A stretch of DNA of 64,000 bases from Trileptium ribeirensis (GCA_030248225.1 JASANE010003537.1:1-64000), one strand, 5' to 3'; positions 23,573 through 36,090 are shown, counted from the first letter of the stretch. A program made the numbers and translations. The notes: generated by a model from the letters alone, not told the origin.

Positions 23573-24870
23573 TAACTTCTAACGGTGGCGTAGATTTCAA
23601 TAAACCAGTAACTCTATCGAGATTGCAGAACGTAGTGAAGCAAAGGTACACATACGTCTTTTGTGTGTACAGCCAATTAGCTCTCGATAACATACGCGAT
23701 ATGCTATATGTGGATATCACACAATACCGCACATGTTATAACAAAACTAACGCAGGCAATAAATTTCCCATACCCCAAAACCCCCAAGTGCGAGCTATCA
23801 GCCTCCCAAGACGTAAACAGTAAAATTAGGAATTTTGGATCAATGAACCATGGCTGCGCCATACCTCCATACTTATAGAACCATGGATCTCAGAGCAAAA
23901 TCAACACCAACAATGAGTTTGTCATGCCCAACAGCCCCCAAGTAAAACTATTCAGCTGCCCAGGACGTCAGAACAAATTTTCGAATTTTGTGTCCAGGAT
24001 CCACGGGAGTGCCTTGTTTTAAACCCGATCAACCGGTGCCGTAATCGAAAAACCAAAAAAGAGGTATCGGCGTTCATCGATTTACTATGAAATAAATCCG
24101 ACCAGAGAAAACATTTAAAAAGTTAAGATAAAAATAATCTTGTTTCGTCACGGGTACTAAAAAGATGTAAAAATCTTTATTTTGCTCTCTGACCCTTAAC
24201 CTTAAGGGCGCCATACCACCGTACCTATGGAACCATGGGTCACAGAGCAAACCCAACACCGGCAATGAGTTTTCCATGCCCGACAACCCCCTAGTGAAAC
24301 TTTTCAGCCGCCGAAGACGGCAGAACAAATTTTCAAATTATGGGTCGGGGAACCATTGGGGCGCCATACCCCGTATCTCAAACCCCATAAATTAAGAGCG
24401 GAGCCTTAATCGAAATACAAAAAAGGGGCATCGGCATTTATCATTTTACTATGAAGAAATAAAACCATCCAGAGAAAAAACTCGAAAGTTAGAAAAACGA
24501 AAGTTAAGAAAAAAATAACCTTTCCTTCGTGAAGGGTACTAAAATGGGGTAAAATTGGGCCAAAAAACCCACATTGTGACCCCTGACCCCGGAACCAGAC
24601 CCCAAATCAAAAACGCTCGGGGATGTGCACGGTAAATCGACCACGCCGGTTCGAATGAGCTCAATGAAAATCGGTTAAGGCGTTCCCGAGTTATGGCCGA
24701 TCACACACACACAGACGGAATTTAAAGGATTTAACCCCTGCAACACACAATCTTAACTACGTTTCACTACGTTCTGAATACACACCAGTAGATTTCTCTC
24801 ATCAAACCGAGTCGAACGGTACCCATATTACGAAGAAAAAAAATTTTGGGTTCCGAGGCGGGACCATTAA
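23573..24870. repeat. F5 arm split by the R3 insertion
   Basis: CTTCTAACGGTGGCGTAG up to TTTCAATAA (23573-23603) and GATTTCTCTC with CCGAGTCGAACGGTACC up to about 24870 are the two halves of one F5 arm. They match 20018-20303 continuously once 23611-24790 is removed. This shows that R3 entered an existing F5 copy. Confidence 0.7.
23604..24790. mobile_element. R3 element, 1173 bp, nested, with 7-bp target duplication
   Basis: ACCAGTA flanks both sides (23604-23610 and 24784-24790). Near the two ends lie inverted copies of CAGAACGTAGTGAA (23626-23639 and, inverted, 24763-24776). The interior has repeated blocks with a period of about 350 bp: GCGCCATACC, CACAGAGCAAA, CATGCCCGA, CTTTTCAGCCGCC, GGCATCGG and GGGTACTAAAATGGGG. 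They end in ATGAAAATCGGTTAAGGCG and a CACACACACAGACGGAA tail. It appears non-autonomous and has no coding frame. Related copies lie at 32985-33430 and 41535-42185. Confidence 0.75.
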
Positions 24871-24874
24871 GACT

Positions 24875-25420
24875 TAGCCCGGGTCCCTGGCCAACAAATT
24901 TAGCCCCGGGCCCGGGAAACTTCGAAGCCCCGGTCCCGGCCCCGGTAAAATTTAGGTGCCGGGGCCGGGGCTACTGTTTCAGAAAAAAATATTTTTGATA
25001 CCAAATTAGTAGAACAGATAAATAATTTGGAGCTTTAGCTGGAAATATAATGCATGCTACTAACTAGGACAGTGCAAGTTCCACAACACCTTCTTGAAAC
25101 TGTGAACGTTAGCTCACAACGTACAGTTTATTAAACGTATAAACTAAAATGTTGAAACGATTTATGTTGAGTTTTTGATATTTCAACAAGATTATTACTT
25201 ATACGGACAAACTTCGGATATGGTTTTTTAAGAATAGTAATTAAACAATGATTTTGTTTTTGGAATATTCGCATACATGCCGACGAGGGATACATGCCAG
25301 TGGGGTAGAACCTCCCCCCGCGAGGTGTAACCCCCGGTAGCCGGCGAAATTTTTCTAAGGGGGGAGGCCGGTACGGCAGTGAGGACCTTTTTTTGGTTGC
25401 CGGCGTCAAATTTTGAGTTC
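24875..25420 (+). repeat. Dispersed repeat R2, copy 2
   Basis: Aligns block for block with 21200-21790 in the same orientation: a CCCCGG-rich head, AGTAGAACAGATAAATAAT, CTAACTAGGACAGTGCAA, GCATACATGCCGACGAG and GGTAGCCGGCGAAATTTTT. It follows the F5/R3 cluster immediately. Overlapping frames in this stretch are chance. Confidence 0.75.
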
Positions 25421-26592
25421 AACCTATGTCCTACTTCTGGAGCATCATGTATCTCTTTTCGCGCCCCATTGGGAAACTGGCCTTTGGGAGGACCCTCAGC
25501 TTTATATTTTTTCTTAATATTCCGGCAAAGACCTATTTTATCGACCACTATTATTACACGAATATACAAAGAAGACGATCGCAAAATATGACAGTCACCG
25601 CAGCCAAAATTTAAGTACTATTTCGACACGCTATTTTTATCCATGAGCCGAGCGAACCTTTAATAAAACAACACCGAAACTAAGCAGTCACATTCAGGTA
25701 AACCGCTTTGGCGCCACTAAGGAACATTCGTCTCCAATAGCTTTTGAGACGTTAACGTATATATATAGGAAGTTTACATTTAACATTCCTATCAAAAAAA
25801 TGAAAAAGTGCGTAGATTCCCTTGATCCGACACATAGCTTAGTAAGTGATTCTTATATTTCGCCCACTTTTCCGGTTGTGTTGTCCGCAAACGCGAGGAT
25901 TCAGTTTTATATACGTTGTTGTTATAACATCAACCCAAATTACAAAAGCTGTTAAACGTAAAACGAACAGTGTTCCGTTTACTTGCTGAGAATTAGCCAA
26001 ATCTAAGCAGGCCCCAGTATTCCGCTAAAGCTGCGTTTGCTGAACAGCCTTCCGTGCAATTCCCAATTGAATACTGAAGAAAAATTTTCACTGTTAGAAT
26101 GTAACCTTGTGACAATGGTTATGTCTACAGCCGTGGTATATCACGCAGACTTTGTTCACAGTAAACGATTTACTGCATAGTTGCTGATAGGTGGGTTTAC
26201 CCCCAGGGTTTCGAACCCCCTTAAGGCATCCCCCGCCCTTCCGCTAACCGTCTGCCCGTCACTGAATCGACGGACCTTCGACAACTTCTATTGTACAATA
26301 TTTAACATAGTAAAAATAAATCGAAATTGAATGTGGAAAAGATAGCAGCAATTTCTGTTCTGTTCCCGACAACAGCTGTACTACGACTTTCTTTTTGTTA
26401 CATTTGTATTGCCCGCAACATAACACAACTAGCATACACAACGGTTGTGCTGCTTTGATACTTCTATCCATTGATTTAGCTCATCTCATGCCCTTATTAC
26501 TGAAATTTTTGCCTGCGTTAAAAAGTCTATTAACAAAAATATACAAGGCCATCACACGATCTTTAAATAGGGGGATCGCAAAAATTAGAACG
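25421..26592. other. Non-coding stretch, nothing recognised
   Basis: AT-rich. A minus frame at 26259-26471 has passable composition, but it overlaps an equally open plus frame and is not supported. No repeats matched elsewhere. Confidence 0.4.
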
Positions 26593-26955
26593 GTCCCAGT
26601 CACGGGCGTAGCAAGGAATTTTAGAAGGGAGGGGGTCGGGGCCCACAATGGGTACCTAAAAGGGGGTCCAGGGGGTCGCGGTCAGAAATGTGAAAGCCGG
26701 GTCCAAAATTGGTATATTAAGTACGTTATAAACAAGTAAAACAATGCAACTGTTGCCGAAATAGCGATTTGTGAAGATTTGGTCAAAAATATGGTTAAAA
26801 GTAATTGTTTTCTAGTGCGAGAGAGGCTAGTTTTAGGACAATTTCCAAAATGATTTTCAACCGGAATCATTCAAAAAAATTTGTTTGGGGTTGAACCAAT
26901 GGGGGGGGGGTCGCGACCCCCGCAGTCCCCCCCTGGCTACGCCCTTGGTCCCAGT
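26593..26955. mobile_element. hAT-like MITE, copy 1, with perfect 8-bp duplication
   Basis: The element 26601-26947 begins CACGGGCGTAGCAAGG and ends CCTGGCTACGCCCTTG, imperfect inverted repeats with CA...TG termini. GTCCCAGT flanks it exactly on both sides (26593-26600 and 26948-26955). An 8-bp duplication and such ends are typical of the hAT superfamily. The interior matches 34592-34952 almost throughout (GGGTACCTAAAAGGGG, TTGTTTTCTAGTGCGAGAG). It has no transposase, so it must have been moved by another copy. Confidence 0.88.
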
Positions 26956-29467
26956 CGTTGAAATTAATTTTATTATGTACCTATCAATTTTTTCACATTA
27001 GGCCCAACCACCCTCTAGTTGCACCCCTCCGCCCGAAAATATAACATAGATTTTTTATATTTGTATTTATTTCTTTCATATATATTTATATATGTTCATT
27101 GCACAAATTATACCTATAAAAACATTACGAATGTTTTTATTACGCTGAATCGATTTTAATGGGAAAAAATAATAACAACAGGCGCCACAGTAGGTATATA
27201 CATGTTTCCGAAATAGACAAATAGAAATGGCAATTAAAATTGATAGCGAGATAGATGCTGGGGTTTTCTCAATATCAAAATATTTGTACATTTATCAACA
27301 TAATGTATATAATTGTTTATATCTTTGCGCTGTCAGTGGACGTAAAAGTGATGACAGCAAAGTTGTAGCTCTAGCTGATTTTGTGATATGATCTGTTTTC
27401 GCTGCTAAGCCTCTATATCGAGATATAGGTCATGAATGATAGATACACGATTGCCCAATTTCAAAAAATGTGACCCTTGACCCCTATGGAAGCCCATTTC
27501 GACCCGGGCGGGTTTAGCTAAATTAAGTAAAGCTACCTCCACATTGAAGTCGCAAAAGCCATTTCCACGCGCGGGAAATTTGGCTATATTTGCGGAGAAA
27601 TTTGACGCAAAGTAACATGAATAGCCAAAATTTGAGGAAATATTTTTATGAAAAATAGGAGAAAATAGTAATACGTTAAAATTGGAGAACATTTGTATCA
27701 AGTCAAGTTTTCTCGCAGCAACTGAAGTGGAAAACTTGACATGAGTATTATAACGCAAAAATGTAAAGTTTAATTGTGAATCCAGGCTAAACTTGGGCTT
27801 AGTCTTAAACTTAAACTTAACCTGAAGCTCATGCTTAGCCTTGAGAGAAAAACATTAATAGAATATTCGATGATGACAAAATGTGACATCATACACTGGA
27901 GTGGGACTTGAAATGATCCGAACACTTTAGCACAGGAATAAGTACGAGTCCACAAAGATTACCAAAATTTTACCTCTCGCCAGAACCATCTGTCCCTAAA
28001 AACAGATAGATCTCGGTACTTCTAGTATACAATACATTCAACAATTAAGTCTGTTTCTAGGTTACACAGCGTGCACTGCATGGCCGAAATGGATATTTTC
28101 CGAGCTAGTTCATTGACCCAAATATGATGGTACTAAAACTACCCCTGTTGTCAAAATTGATCAATTTTGAACTGGTGCCTAATAAAACAGATGCGAGAGA
28201 GGGCGGTCATCGATCTCCCACGGCGATCACCAGGTCGGCGGGCGATCGATTGGCGGAAAAATTTTTGGGGCCTTTTCCCTCGGTTTTTGTCAAGACTTCT
28301 CCCGATTACTGCTAAACGATTACGAAGGTGGGTGGGGGGGTGCGAAACCTCAGGATGAAACCTCCCAGGGGGTTGGCACCACCCTGAAGAAACAAATTTG
28401 CCAGATGGAGCTTAAAATTCGACAGACATGCTGGCTGGACAGCAATCAGCAATAATTCACATCATCCCAATATAAATGTCGGGTGTAGGACAGTTTGGTC
28501 CAGGACATTTTCCCGGACTTTTGTCCCCCCATTTTTCCCCGGATTTTTGCCCCCGATTTTTGTCCCCTACTTTTTATTTCAGATTTTTATATTTCAGTTT
28601 TTTAACTCACATGTCGTCCGTTGACTTTTCGGAATCTCGGATATTGCGCTCAGTGCAAAGGGAAAGTAATATAAAATGCTGTTTGTTATCAGCAGTTTAC
28701 TAGAGATTATGTATTTAAAGCAAAACGAAAAGCAGAAATTATTTATCTAAAGAATTATTCTATTAAATTATTTATGGCTATTTTCAATTATGACTTCATC
28801 ATGCAATGAGACACTGCTTCTAAAAATTGAAAATCGGTCTTTTCTCCCTGAATCAGTGCATTACAAAGACGTAGCAACCTAAAACATTATGTTATCATTC
28901 AACAGTAGTAAGAAATCGTTAGCTTCACGTTTATAGGAAACTAAATAGCTCGAAATATCAACTGGAATACTACTACAGGACACTGCTGGCGGGGGGGGCC
29001 CCCGCGAGAAGGAACCGGGGGGTCCGGACCCCCCAATTTTGGCCCTATCCCTGCTACATGACGCCGTCTGCGGTTCTCTGTTGCTTGCGTGTGGGAATGG
29101 AGTCTCTTATGCGCTGCGTTAGATATGTCCGCTGAAAAAACCTTTATGAAGGACCCGGACCCCCCAAAGTGTAGGTAGATCTACGCCCTTTCATGGATAT
29201 ACTCGTTTTCTAGTGCGTTTTGTAGCCTGCCAAACAAAACTTAATTCTTAATTCTTCATATTCCATCTTTATATAGTTGCATTAAAACCACTCAGCGCCC
29301 ATATGGGTATTCTATTCGTTGTTAATATCCAATACAAGCACGTGATTATTTTACCATCCTACACTGCCAAGGCGAAGTTAAGTTATTTACGTCATGTGAG
29401 TACTATTACAATTATTAGTACTACTACAAAAACTACGAACTACCCGACAAGAGCGATACCAAACAGG
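26956..29467. other. Gene-free stretch
   Basis: No exon seen. Positions 27405-27760 have a long minus frame with unremarkable composition. Positions 27775-27850 carry scattered CTTAGCC/TTAAACTTAA words. Positions 28160-28360 and 28980-29180 are GC-rich remnants (GGGGGTGCG, CGGGGGGTCCGGACCCCCC) of the kind found at repeat edges here. No support for a gene. Confidence 0.4.
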
Positions 29468-29593
29468 CACCCCCACCCCCAAACAAACCCCACGAAAGAC
29501 CACCCCACAAACCACCCCCCCCCCCCCCCCCCCACCCCCCCCCCCAAACACCAAAAAAAAAAAAACACCAACCAAACCCACACCAACCCCACA
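29468..29593. repeat. Low-complexity tract of A and C only
   Basis: Positions 29499-29593 contain 95 consecutive bases that are only A or C, preceded by 26 more at 29468-29493. C-runs reach about 17 and A-runs 13. No repeat unit is detectable. Frames across it (Pro/His-rich or Gly-rich) are artefacts of composition. Confidence 0.9.
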
Positions 29594-32298
29594 TAAATGT
29601 CCATTGCACTAAAACATAAATCGCTCGTCCAAACATGCCGAAGCAGTGGTTCATGGGGGCTACCCCATCTTTGTTCGACCCCTTGAAGATATCCTAACCC
29701 ACCATCCCCCTCCGTACGAATGCGTGATACATTTTAGCAAAACTGCGGCAAAATTGGGAAAGCTGAGCTTAAAGTTGACACAATGGGTCGTCGGGGGTGG
29801 TCAGCTTTGTTTAGCACCCACACTCCATCGGAAGACGTGAGATAAACTCCACCCGTCGCACTGCACAACTTCTCAAGGCTCGGAGCGTTGATATGCATAT
29901 GCTAGTAGGTATCATAGTTTCGATCAATTCGCTTCGTGTAGATTCAATCAAACTTAAAATTTGACGCAACCGTTTATTGCGTTTGTCAAATTAAAAATGT
30001 TATGGTTTTGTTGCACAGCATAATAGCGTGAGAAAATAGCTATAGAGCGCAAAATGTATTTATTTGAAAAATATATACCGTTATACGAAAACAAATTATA
30101 TTGACGTAACGATAGTCTCCAGTTTAGGGATTTTCTCAATATAAAATAAAGTAGCAGTAGTGGTGTGGAATTACTTGATTGGAAATTTTCATTTACCGCC
30201 GCATTATGTTGTTGCTACTCCAATAGTAGGATCTATAGTAAATTAAACATGCTATATAGGAGCTTATGCTGGCAATACCTATTCTTAAACAAAATTTGAT
30301 GCAAACTTTAAGTTTAAAAAGACTACGACGCTTGCATTGGAGTGAGAAAGCCAGGTTTTTAAGCTCTGGCTCGGATCTTCATGAACAGTGTCCGACAAGG
30401 CTTTTATTGTATTCAAATTCCGCTTTTATGCTCTTAAAAATTTGAAAATTCCATAATAGCCAGAATATATAATATATATGGTTCCTTATTACTTGCAAAC
30501 GATTGTACTGCTATAAAAAATCCTAACAGCAAAGTTACACGCGACCAGAGAATTCTGACTTGATCATATCTCGAACTGAAGCATATGAGCAGAGTAAAAA
30601 CATAAAATATTGGGGACTCAATTTGGACAATACCACACAGTGGCCCTCTCAATTTTTCGAATAGAAAACGATTTGAATGTACAACGTTACAAAAAAGTAG
30701 GTGCCTAACAAATATTCGTGTATACATTTGCCAGATGATCAATTATGGTTGTCAGGGTTACAGGCAGACGGAAACTTTTCACAGGGCTAAGCACCACTAA
30801 CATCATTTTAATAGAGAATTAAAACAAAAAACTAATTTATAGCCATATATATTTCTCTGCTGTCATGACCTGAATCTCAATTTATTACTGTGACTATACT
30901 GGTTAAATATATTTTTAAACCTGGGCGTTAAATTCTATGGGCGTTATACAATCATGGAAAAGTTTTTACCATTCTTTAACATTTGACTATGCTATTTAAT
31001 CAAGCAATGATTTGATACTGCTAGTCCGGAGGTGTCCATGGGAGGTTATCCCCCTAAGGGTCGGAACCCCTGAGGCCATATTTGACAAAAACTGATAAAA
31101 TTGACCGAATTAAAGGTCTTCGGGGAAGGTATACTTCTTGAGGGTCTCCACACCACTGCCGACTGACCGTTTCCTAAGCCGCGGTATTTTTGACACCTAT
31201 GCTGATACTGTGCTTTCTTTACTATTTGAACGTCCAAAATAACAATGTACTCTCCTTAGTGTCGAAAGATACCACGAAACTGTAACTATATGACCATTTT
31301 CAGCACATATGAAAATCTTAAGACGCTTTATTTTTTCTTCAATCATCAAAAAAAAAACAAAAAGCTTTAAATTTATAAATCCACTATTAATCCTTTTAAC
31401 ACTCATATCTGTAATGTGGACATTGACGTTGAGACCTGTTTTGCTGACTCAGTTTATCGTATACTGTTTGTATGACCGTGGATTGTTATTCGTTTGCTTT
31501 CAAGTTTCATTAAGAAACCGAGCAACAGCTCCTTCATAGCTCGGTGGTTTTCGTACTTTTTGCCCACGTTTTTTCCCTTCAGTTTATTAAAAATACACAA
31601 ATTAATTCGGGCGCTAAAGGGTTAAGATATGTATAAGAGATGTTATTTATCACGTTGTGCTTAGAGCTTGCCATATTTAATGAACACCACAAAAACGGAA
31701 TTGCCTTCATAGTATTAAGCAACCCTAAAACCTTATGAAATAAATACATTCAACCCCTCTGCGTACCACTAAAGCATAAAAACAAATTTCGGCTAATATG
31801 AGCTATATTCGTCAAAATTAAAGCACTTGAACCCAACACGGCGTTCACCGGGGTTAACCACACACTGAGTACAAGATTAATGTGTCTAACGAAACTAAAT
31901 AAAGCTATAAACTTATGCTTAACTTAAGCAAGCAAACAAACTGACAAAATTTAGAAAAATTTATATATTTATTGGTAATCCTAAACTTGGGTCATAATTC
32001 AAAAATAGATGCTGCATCTATGAAAGTTTCCGTCCGATACCTTTGACAAGGTCTATAACCTAAAACGCTGGGAACACGAAATGGCCAGAATGAAAGCGTC
32101 CAATTCGTCTTTGGAAAGTGAGAATTTGGAATGAAATCAACGGAGAAGCTTAAACACAAATAGCTGAAAGCAACATTTTATTACACATCGAATAAAATAA
32201 ATTTGCGAAAGTCCTTCAATCTTGTGAAGAGTTATGAGTGCTACAGGAGTACAAAACCATTTTGGTTGACTGTATGTTAGTTGGCGATACACCTCCCG
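29594..32298. other. Gene-free stretch
   Basis: No convincing exon. Positions 29640-29850 are GC-richer without repeat matches. Positions 31020-31240 contain GGTGTCCATGGGAGGTTATCCCCC, a dispersed-repeat signature also near 33935. The plus frame 31309-31539 (76 codons) has a hydrophobic middle (INPLLILLTLISVMW) but is AT-rich and unsupported. Confidence 0.4.
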
Positions 32299-32547
32299 CT
32301 ACGCTTGCTCCTTTTCCACAAGATAAACGGAATACTTTGGATACCAATTTTGTAACACTAGTTTAAACACGAGACTGAATAACGTCACATGGCTTATTTC
32401 ACACATGTTCCGACGTAATCTGTGGTAGATTGTGAGCCGATCAAGACGCCTGAGACATAATTTGGACAAAACGCAGTCCGAACACCACACACTTATAATT
32501 TTAAACCAGGTATATACATAATATTTGAAATTAGACCAATAGTACAC
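32299..32547 (-). CDS. Small uncharacterised frame
   Basis: Eighty-two codons ending in TAG with natural composition (SKLCLRRLDRLTIYHRLRR, then MCEISHVTLFSLVFKLVLQ). An acceptor-like TAAAATTATAAG occurs early in the frame. Another open frame (32555-32851, plus) starts only 8 bases away in the opposite direction, and a GGGAGCAATAGCTCC palindrome lies in that neighbour. The pair could be a degraded transposon as easily as genes. No family recognised. Confidence 0.2.
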   Translation of the reverse strand: MYYWSNFKYYVYTWFKIISVWCSDCVLSKLCLRRLDRLTIYHRLRRNMCEISHVTLFSLVFKLVLQNWYPKYSVYLVEKEQA

Positions 32548-32984
32548 AGTTGAGATGGTAAGTGAGGATCTAAGCTGTCAGACATCGATCGCTTGGATTA
32601 ATTATGTAGAGTGCGGCATTAGCAAGGTGGATAAAGTGTCCAAATGCTTAAGTTCAAGGCAGAAAATGAAATATTGGAGATTTTTTCGGTGTCCCAGACG
32701 ACTCAATTACGGAGGCTGGTATTTCATGTTGGGAGCAATAGCTCCGTACTCCAAATTGAGTTTAAAACACATTAAGCAGCAAAAAATGACAAAAAATATG
32801 CTTTTTAATCGACAGGCCTGCTCGCGTTCCGTAATTGTGAAGCCCGAGTAGAAGCCAGACAAGGGTGCGGGTAGACCTAAACTAGTGTACAAAAACTCAT
32901 AGGTTTAAATTCTGCTCGTGGCCGGCTTACATGAAAGTTTGAATAAAAAACGGATCCAAATACTTAAATGGTGCTAAAAGTAAA

Positions 32985-33430
32985 AATTTGACATGCCCGA
33001 AAACCCCCAGGTAAAACTTATTAGCCGCCCAAGACGTCTGAACAAATTTTCAAATTTTGGGTGGAGGAACCTCTAGGTAACATACCCCCGTACCTCACTG
33101 CCAATAAATCCAAAACCGGAGCATTAATCGTAAAACAAAAAAAGAAGCACCGGTATTTATCATTTTACTATGAAATATAACCAACCAGAGAAAAAAATTC
33201 GAAAGTTGAGATAAAAATAACCTTGACTCCGCGAACGGTACTAAAATGGGGTAAAATGGGGAAAAATCTCACATTTTGACCCCGGAACCAGACCCCAAAT
33301 CAAAAATAGCTCGGGAATTTACACGGTATATCAACTATGTCGGTTTGAATGAGCCCAAAATCATGAAAATTGGTTAAGTCGTTCCCGAGTTATGGCCGAT
33401 CACACACACATACAGACGAAATAAAAGATT
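32985..33430 (+). repeat. Repeat R3, partial copy
   Basis: Starts at CATGCCCGAAAACCCCC and runs through CGCCCAAGACGTC, GGTACTAAAATGGGG and CCGGAACCAGACCCC. It ends in the family tail ATGAAAATTGGTTAAG, GTTCCCGAGTTATGGCCG and CACACACACATACAGACG. One unit plus the tail is present; the left end is missing. Confidence 0.75.
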
Positions 33431-34583
33431 CCACCACTGATTCGTCTACGTTTTAATACGCTCCTATAATTTTTTATTACATTTATTTGTATACTCCACG
33501 TAAATGTCCAGTTTATCAAAAGCCAACAGACATATATTTTGCGAATACGTAGACGAAGACATATATTGTGTGACACAACATATACGTAATGTATATACAC
33601 GCGCTGAAAAATTCGGAAATACATACACGTATTTAATGCATCATATCGGTGCATATTTTTTCTCATAAAGGCAATAACTGTTTTAACCCCTTGTGGAGCT
33701 GAATTCAGTTACAGCTTAAGTATCGAACGGCAGTTGGTTTAGACAGAGGAGTGTACGGTATGTATTATATAAATTGATAGAACTCAAAATTTTCCCCCAA
33801 AATTTAGCAAATTAGCGAAGAATTTTTATTACCTTCCCTTATTTTTGCCAATTTAACTATTTTGCCAATTTTCACCCTATTATTGCCTATGTTTGAAAGC
33901 AAATTGCGGGGGAAAATTTGGCTTGTTAGGGGGTTATCCCACCTACTCCCCTATCGACACCTATGGGTTAAATTTGTGAGAAATATTTATTTAAATCCAA
34001 GCGCGAAGTTCCAGCATCCAACCGAAGGAGACTATGGACTGGGCAAATAAATAAGGGACAATATCTCTGATAAATTATTAAAATTGGTCTGTTGACGGTA
34101 GTGACTCTAGCCTTGGCTGGGTTTCCAAACAGGATGGCACACGTATATATAGTTTGGCAATGCAGCAAACCGAAGTGGCCCCCAAGGAAAATTTCGAGGT
34201 CTTTCGATTTTACATGTCCTTCTGCTTTTTAGATGCCGTAAAGAAAAACAGCAACTCATACAAATAGTTCCTTAAATTCCATTGACGTTAATCTTCTGCC
34301 ATTTTCCGGTTCTCCCTGATTAAAAATGGGTCAAACGGGCAAAGTTTTGGGCTCCCCATAATCAATGTTACAGGCCTTGCTGAAGAAAAGCCCTAGTTGA
34401 CGCATTGCTAACATTATTATAAAATTACATTCCAAAGTAAAAGATGCTATAGATTACGTAAAAAACTAGTATTCAAACACAACGAGAGTTGTTTTGGCGG
34501 CGTTTCTAAGGCGACTATAAAAATATGCTAAAGTTCAAAAGCAATAAACTTATAATGAGTCCAATCAATTTTTACTGCATGCA
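33431..34583. other. Gene-free stretch
   Basis: No exon seen. Positions 33780-33970 carry a repeat remnant ending GGGGGTTATCCC, then CCCCTATCGACACCTATGG. The remainder is AT-rich and unmatched. Confidence 0.4.
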
Positions 34584-34960
34584 TATTGAACCAAGGGCGT
34601 AGCCAGGAATTTTGAAAGGGGGGGGGGTCGCGGCCTACAGTGGGTACCTAAAAGGGGGAGGTCCGGGGGGTCGCGCTCAGAAATGTGAAAGCGGGGTCCA
34701 GAATTGGTATATTAAGTACCCCATAAACAAGTAAAAAATGAAACTGTTGGCAAAATAGCGAATTTTAATACAAAAATGTGAAGTTTGGTCAAAAATACGG
34801 TTGAAAATAATTGTTTTCTAGTGCGAGAGAGGATAGTTTTAAGACAATTTCCGACATGATTTTCAACAGGAATCGTTCAAAAAAATTTGTTTGGGGTTGA
34901 GCCAAAAGGGGGGGGGTCGCGACCCCCGCAACCCCCCCTGGTTACGCCCTTGTATTGAAC
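34584..34960. mobile_element. hAT-like MITE, copy 2, with perfect 8-bp duplication
   Basis: The element 34592-34952 begins CAAGGGCGTAGCCAGG and ends CCTGGTTACGCCCTTG. TATTGAAC lies directly at each side (34584-34591 and 34953-34960). The interior is nearly the same as 26601-26947, including runs of G at the left and the word CGACCCCCGCA at the right. Two independent perfect duplications fix the element borders. Confidence 0.9.
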
Positions 34961-35981
34961 CTTCGAAGCACCAACTCAATAGCACTTCATAATATGGAAT
35001 ATTGTATGGAATCAATGCTGTGACAACCACATTAAAAAGTTAAGAAAATCAGGCGGCGCGATACATGCAATCACGGCAATCATCGATACAAATTTCGACT
35101 GAAAACGACTGCATTTTCCTCGTTCTCTACCATGGTATCAATATTTACATACCTAACAGCAGGCAAATGTGAAACACCATGCCAAATATTGTCTCAAACA
35201 AAATGATTAATTGCTGCAAAACAAAAAGTATGGTAATGCTATCCCGCGTTTTTCTGTCTAAAATTTTAAGGGTCGTCCCGATGTCGGCAGGTTTAGCTAA
35301 CTTTAAGGAATGCTGTGGGAGTTGGAAATAAACAGGAATCGTTCACATCAAAACGTGGGAAATGATGGCTAAATAATGATATTAAATGTCCAGAGTAACT
35401 GAATGATGCGGCAAGACATACAGAATCTACAAACTCTGGTCGCTTTTGTTTGCCGAATGGTTACAAACAGCTTTGCTAAACAGTTTAAACAGCTTAAGCG
35501 GACAAAACAAACATTGATTTTGGCCTTTCATAAATAAAAATTTTATTGTGAATTGTCGGTATCTTGTAATGGAGTCAGTAACATTTTGTTTGACATTTTT
35601 ATATGCATTGGCCTAAAATGTTTTCACCATTTCATTCATTAATCTCTCCACATTTACCTAATATTATGTACAAGCGTGACACATGTTTGTAAGACCATAA
35701 CCAGTGTACGTCACCAACAGCAAGACAGAAAAGTCAGATATTTCCGGTTATAGCTTTCCATATTTTGCCAAATTTGTACGTTTCGGGCGGCTTGAATTCT
35801 AGTTGACGGCAAAACGGACTAGTATCAGAATTATGTTCCATATTCTGTCAAGTGACCGCTCTCAATTTTTAGAAAGTATATACATCAGAGAGTTCCCTAA
35901 ATTCCGGTTCCGGCTAAAATCTTGTTCTGGTTGGTGTTCCGGCAAAAAGCAAAAACCCTACCGGAACCGCAACTCCGGTTT
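34961..35981. other. Gene-free stretch
   Basis: AT-rich, no exon seen. Positions 35895-35980 contain CCGGTTCCGG and GGAACCGC words; similar wording returns at 36478-36530. These may be the two ends of one degraded repeat, but no clean inverted pair was found. Confidence 0.35.
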
Positions 35982-36090
35982 AAAAAAAAAACACCCACCA
36001 CACAAAACACACCCCAACAAACACCAACACCCAAAAAACAAACAAAAAAAAAACCAAAAAAAAAACCAACCAAAAAACACCCCCCCAACA
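35982..36090. repeat. Low-complexity tract of A and C only
   Basis: 109 consecutive bases are only A or C, with A-runs to 10 and C-runs to 7 and no repeat period. It begins immediately after GGTTT and stops abruptly at TCAG. It is the same kind of tract, on the same strand, as 29468-29593. The overlapping Lys/Pro/Thr-rich frames are not genes. Confidence 0.9.

Noticed and set aside
26395..26739. 114-codon plus frame
   Set aside because: Runs through the terminus of the MITE at 26601 and has no independent support.
27405..27758. 117-codon minus frame
   Set aside because: No exon signals, unremarkable composition, no family; judged a chance opening.
29303..29654. Proline/histidine-rich and glycine-rich frames on both strands
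   Set aside because: They exist only because the tract is nearly all A and C; no real protein signal.
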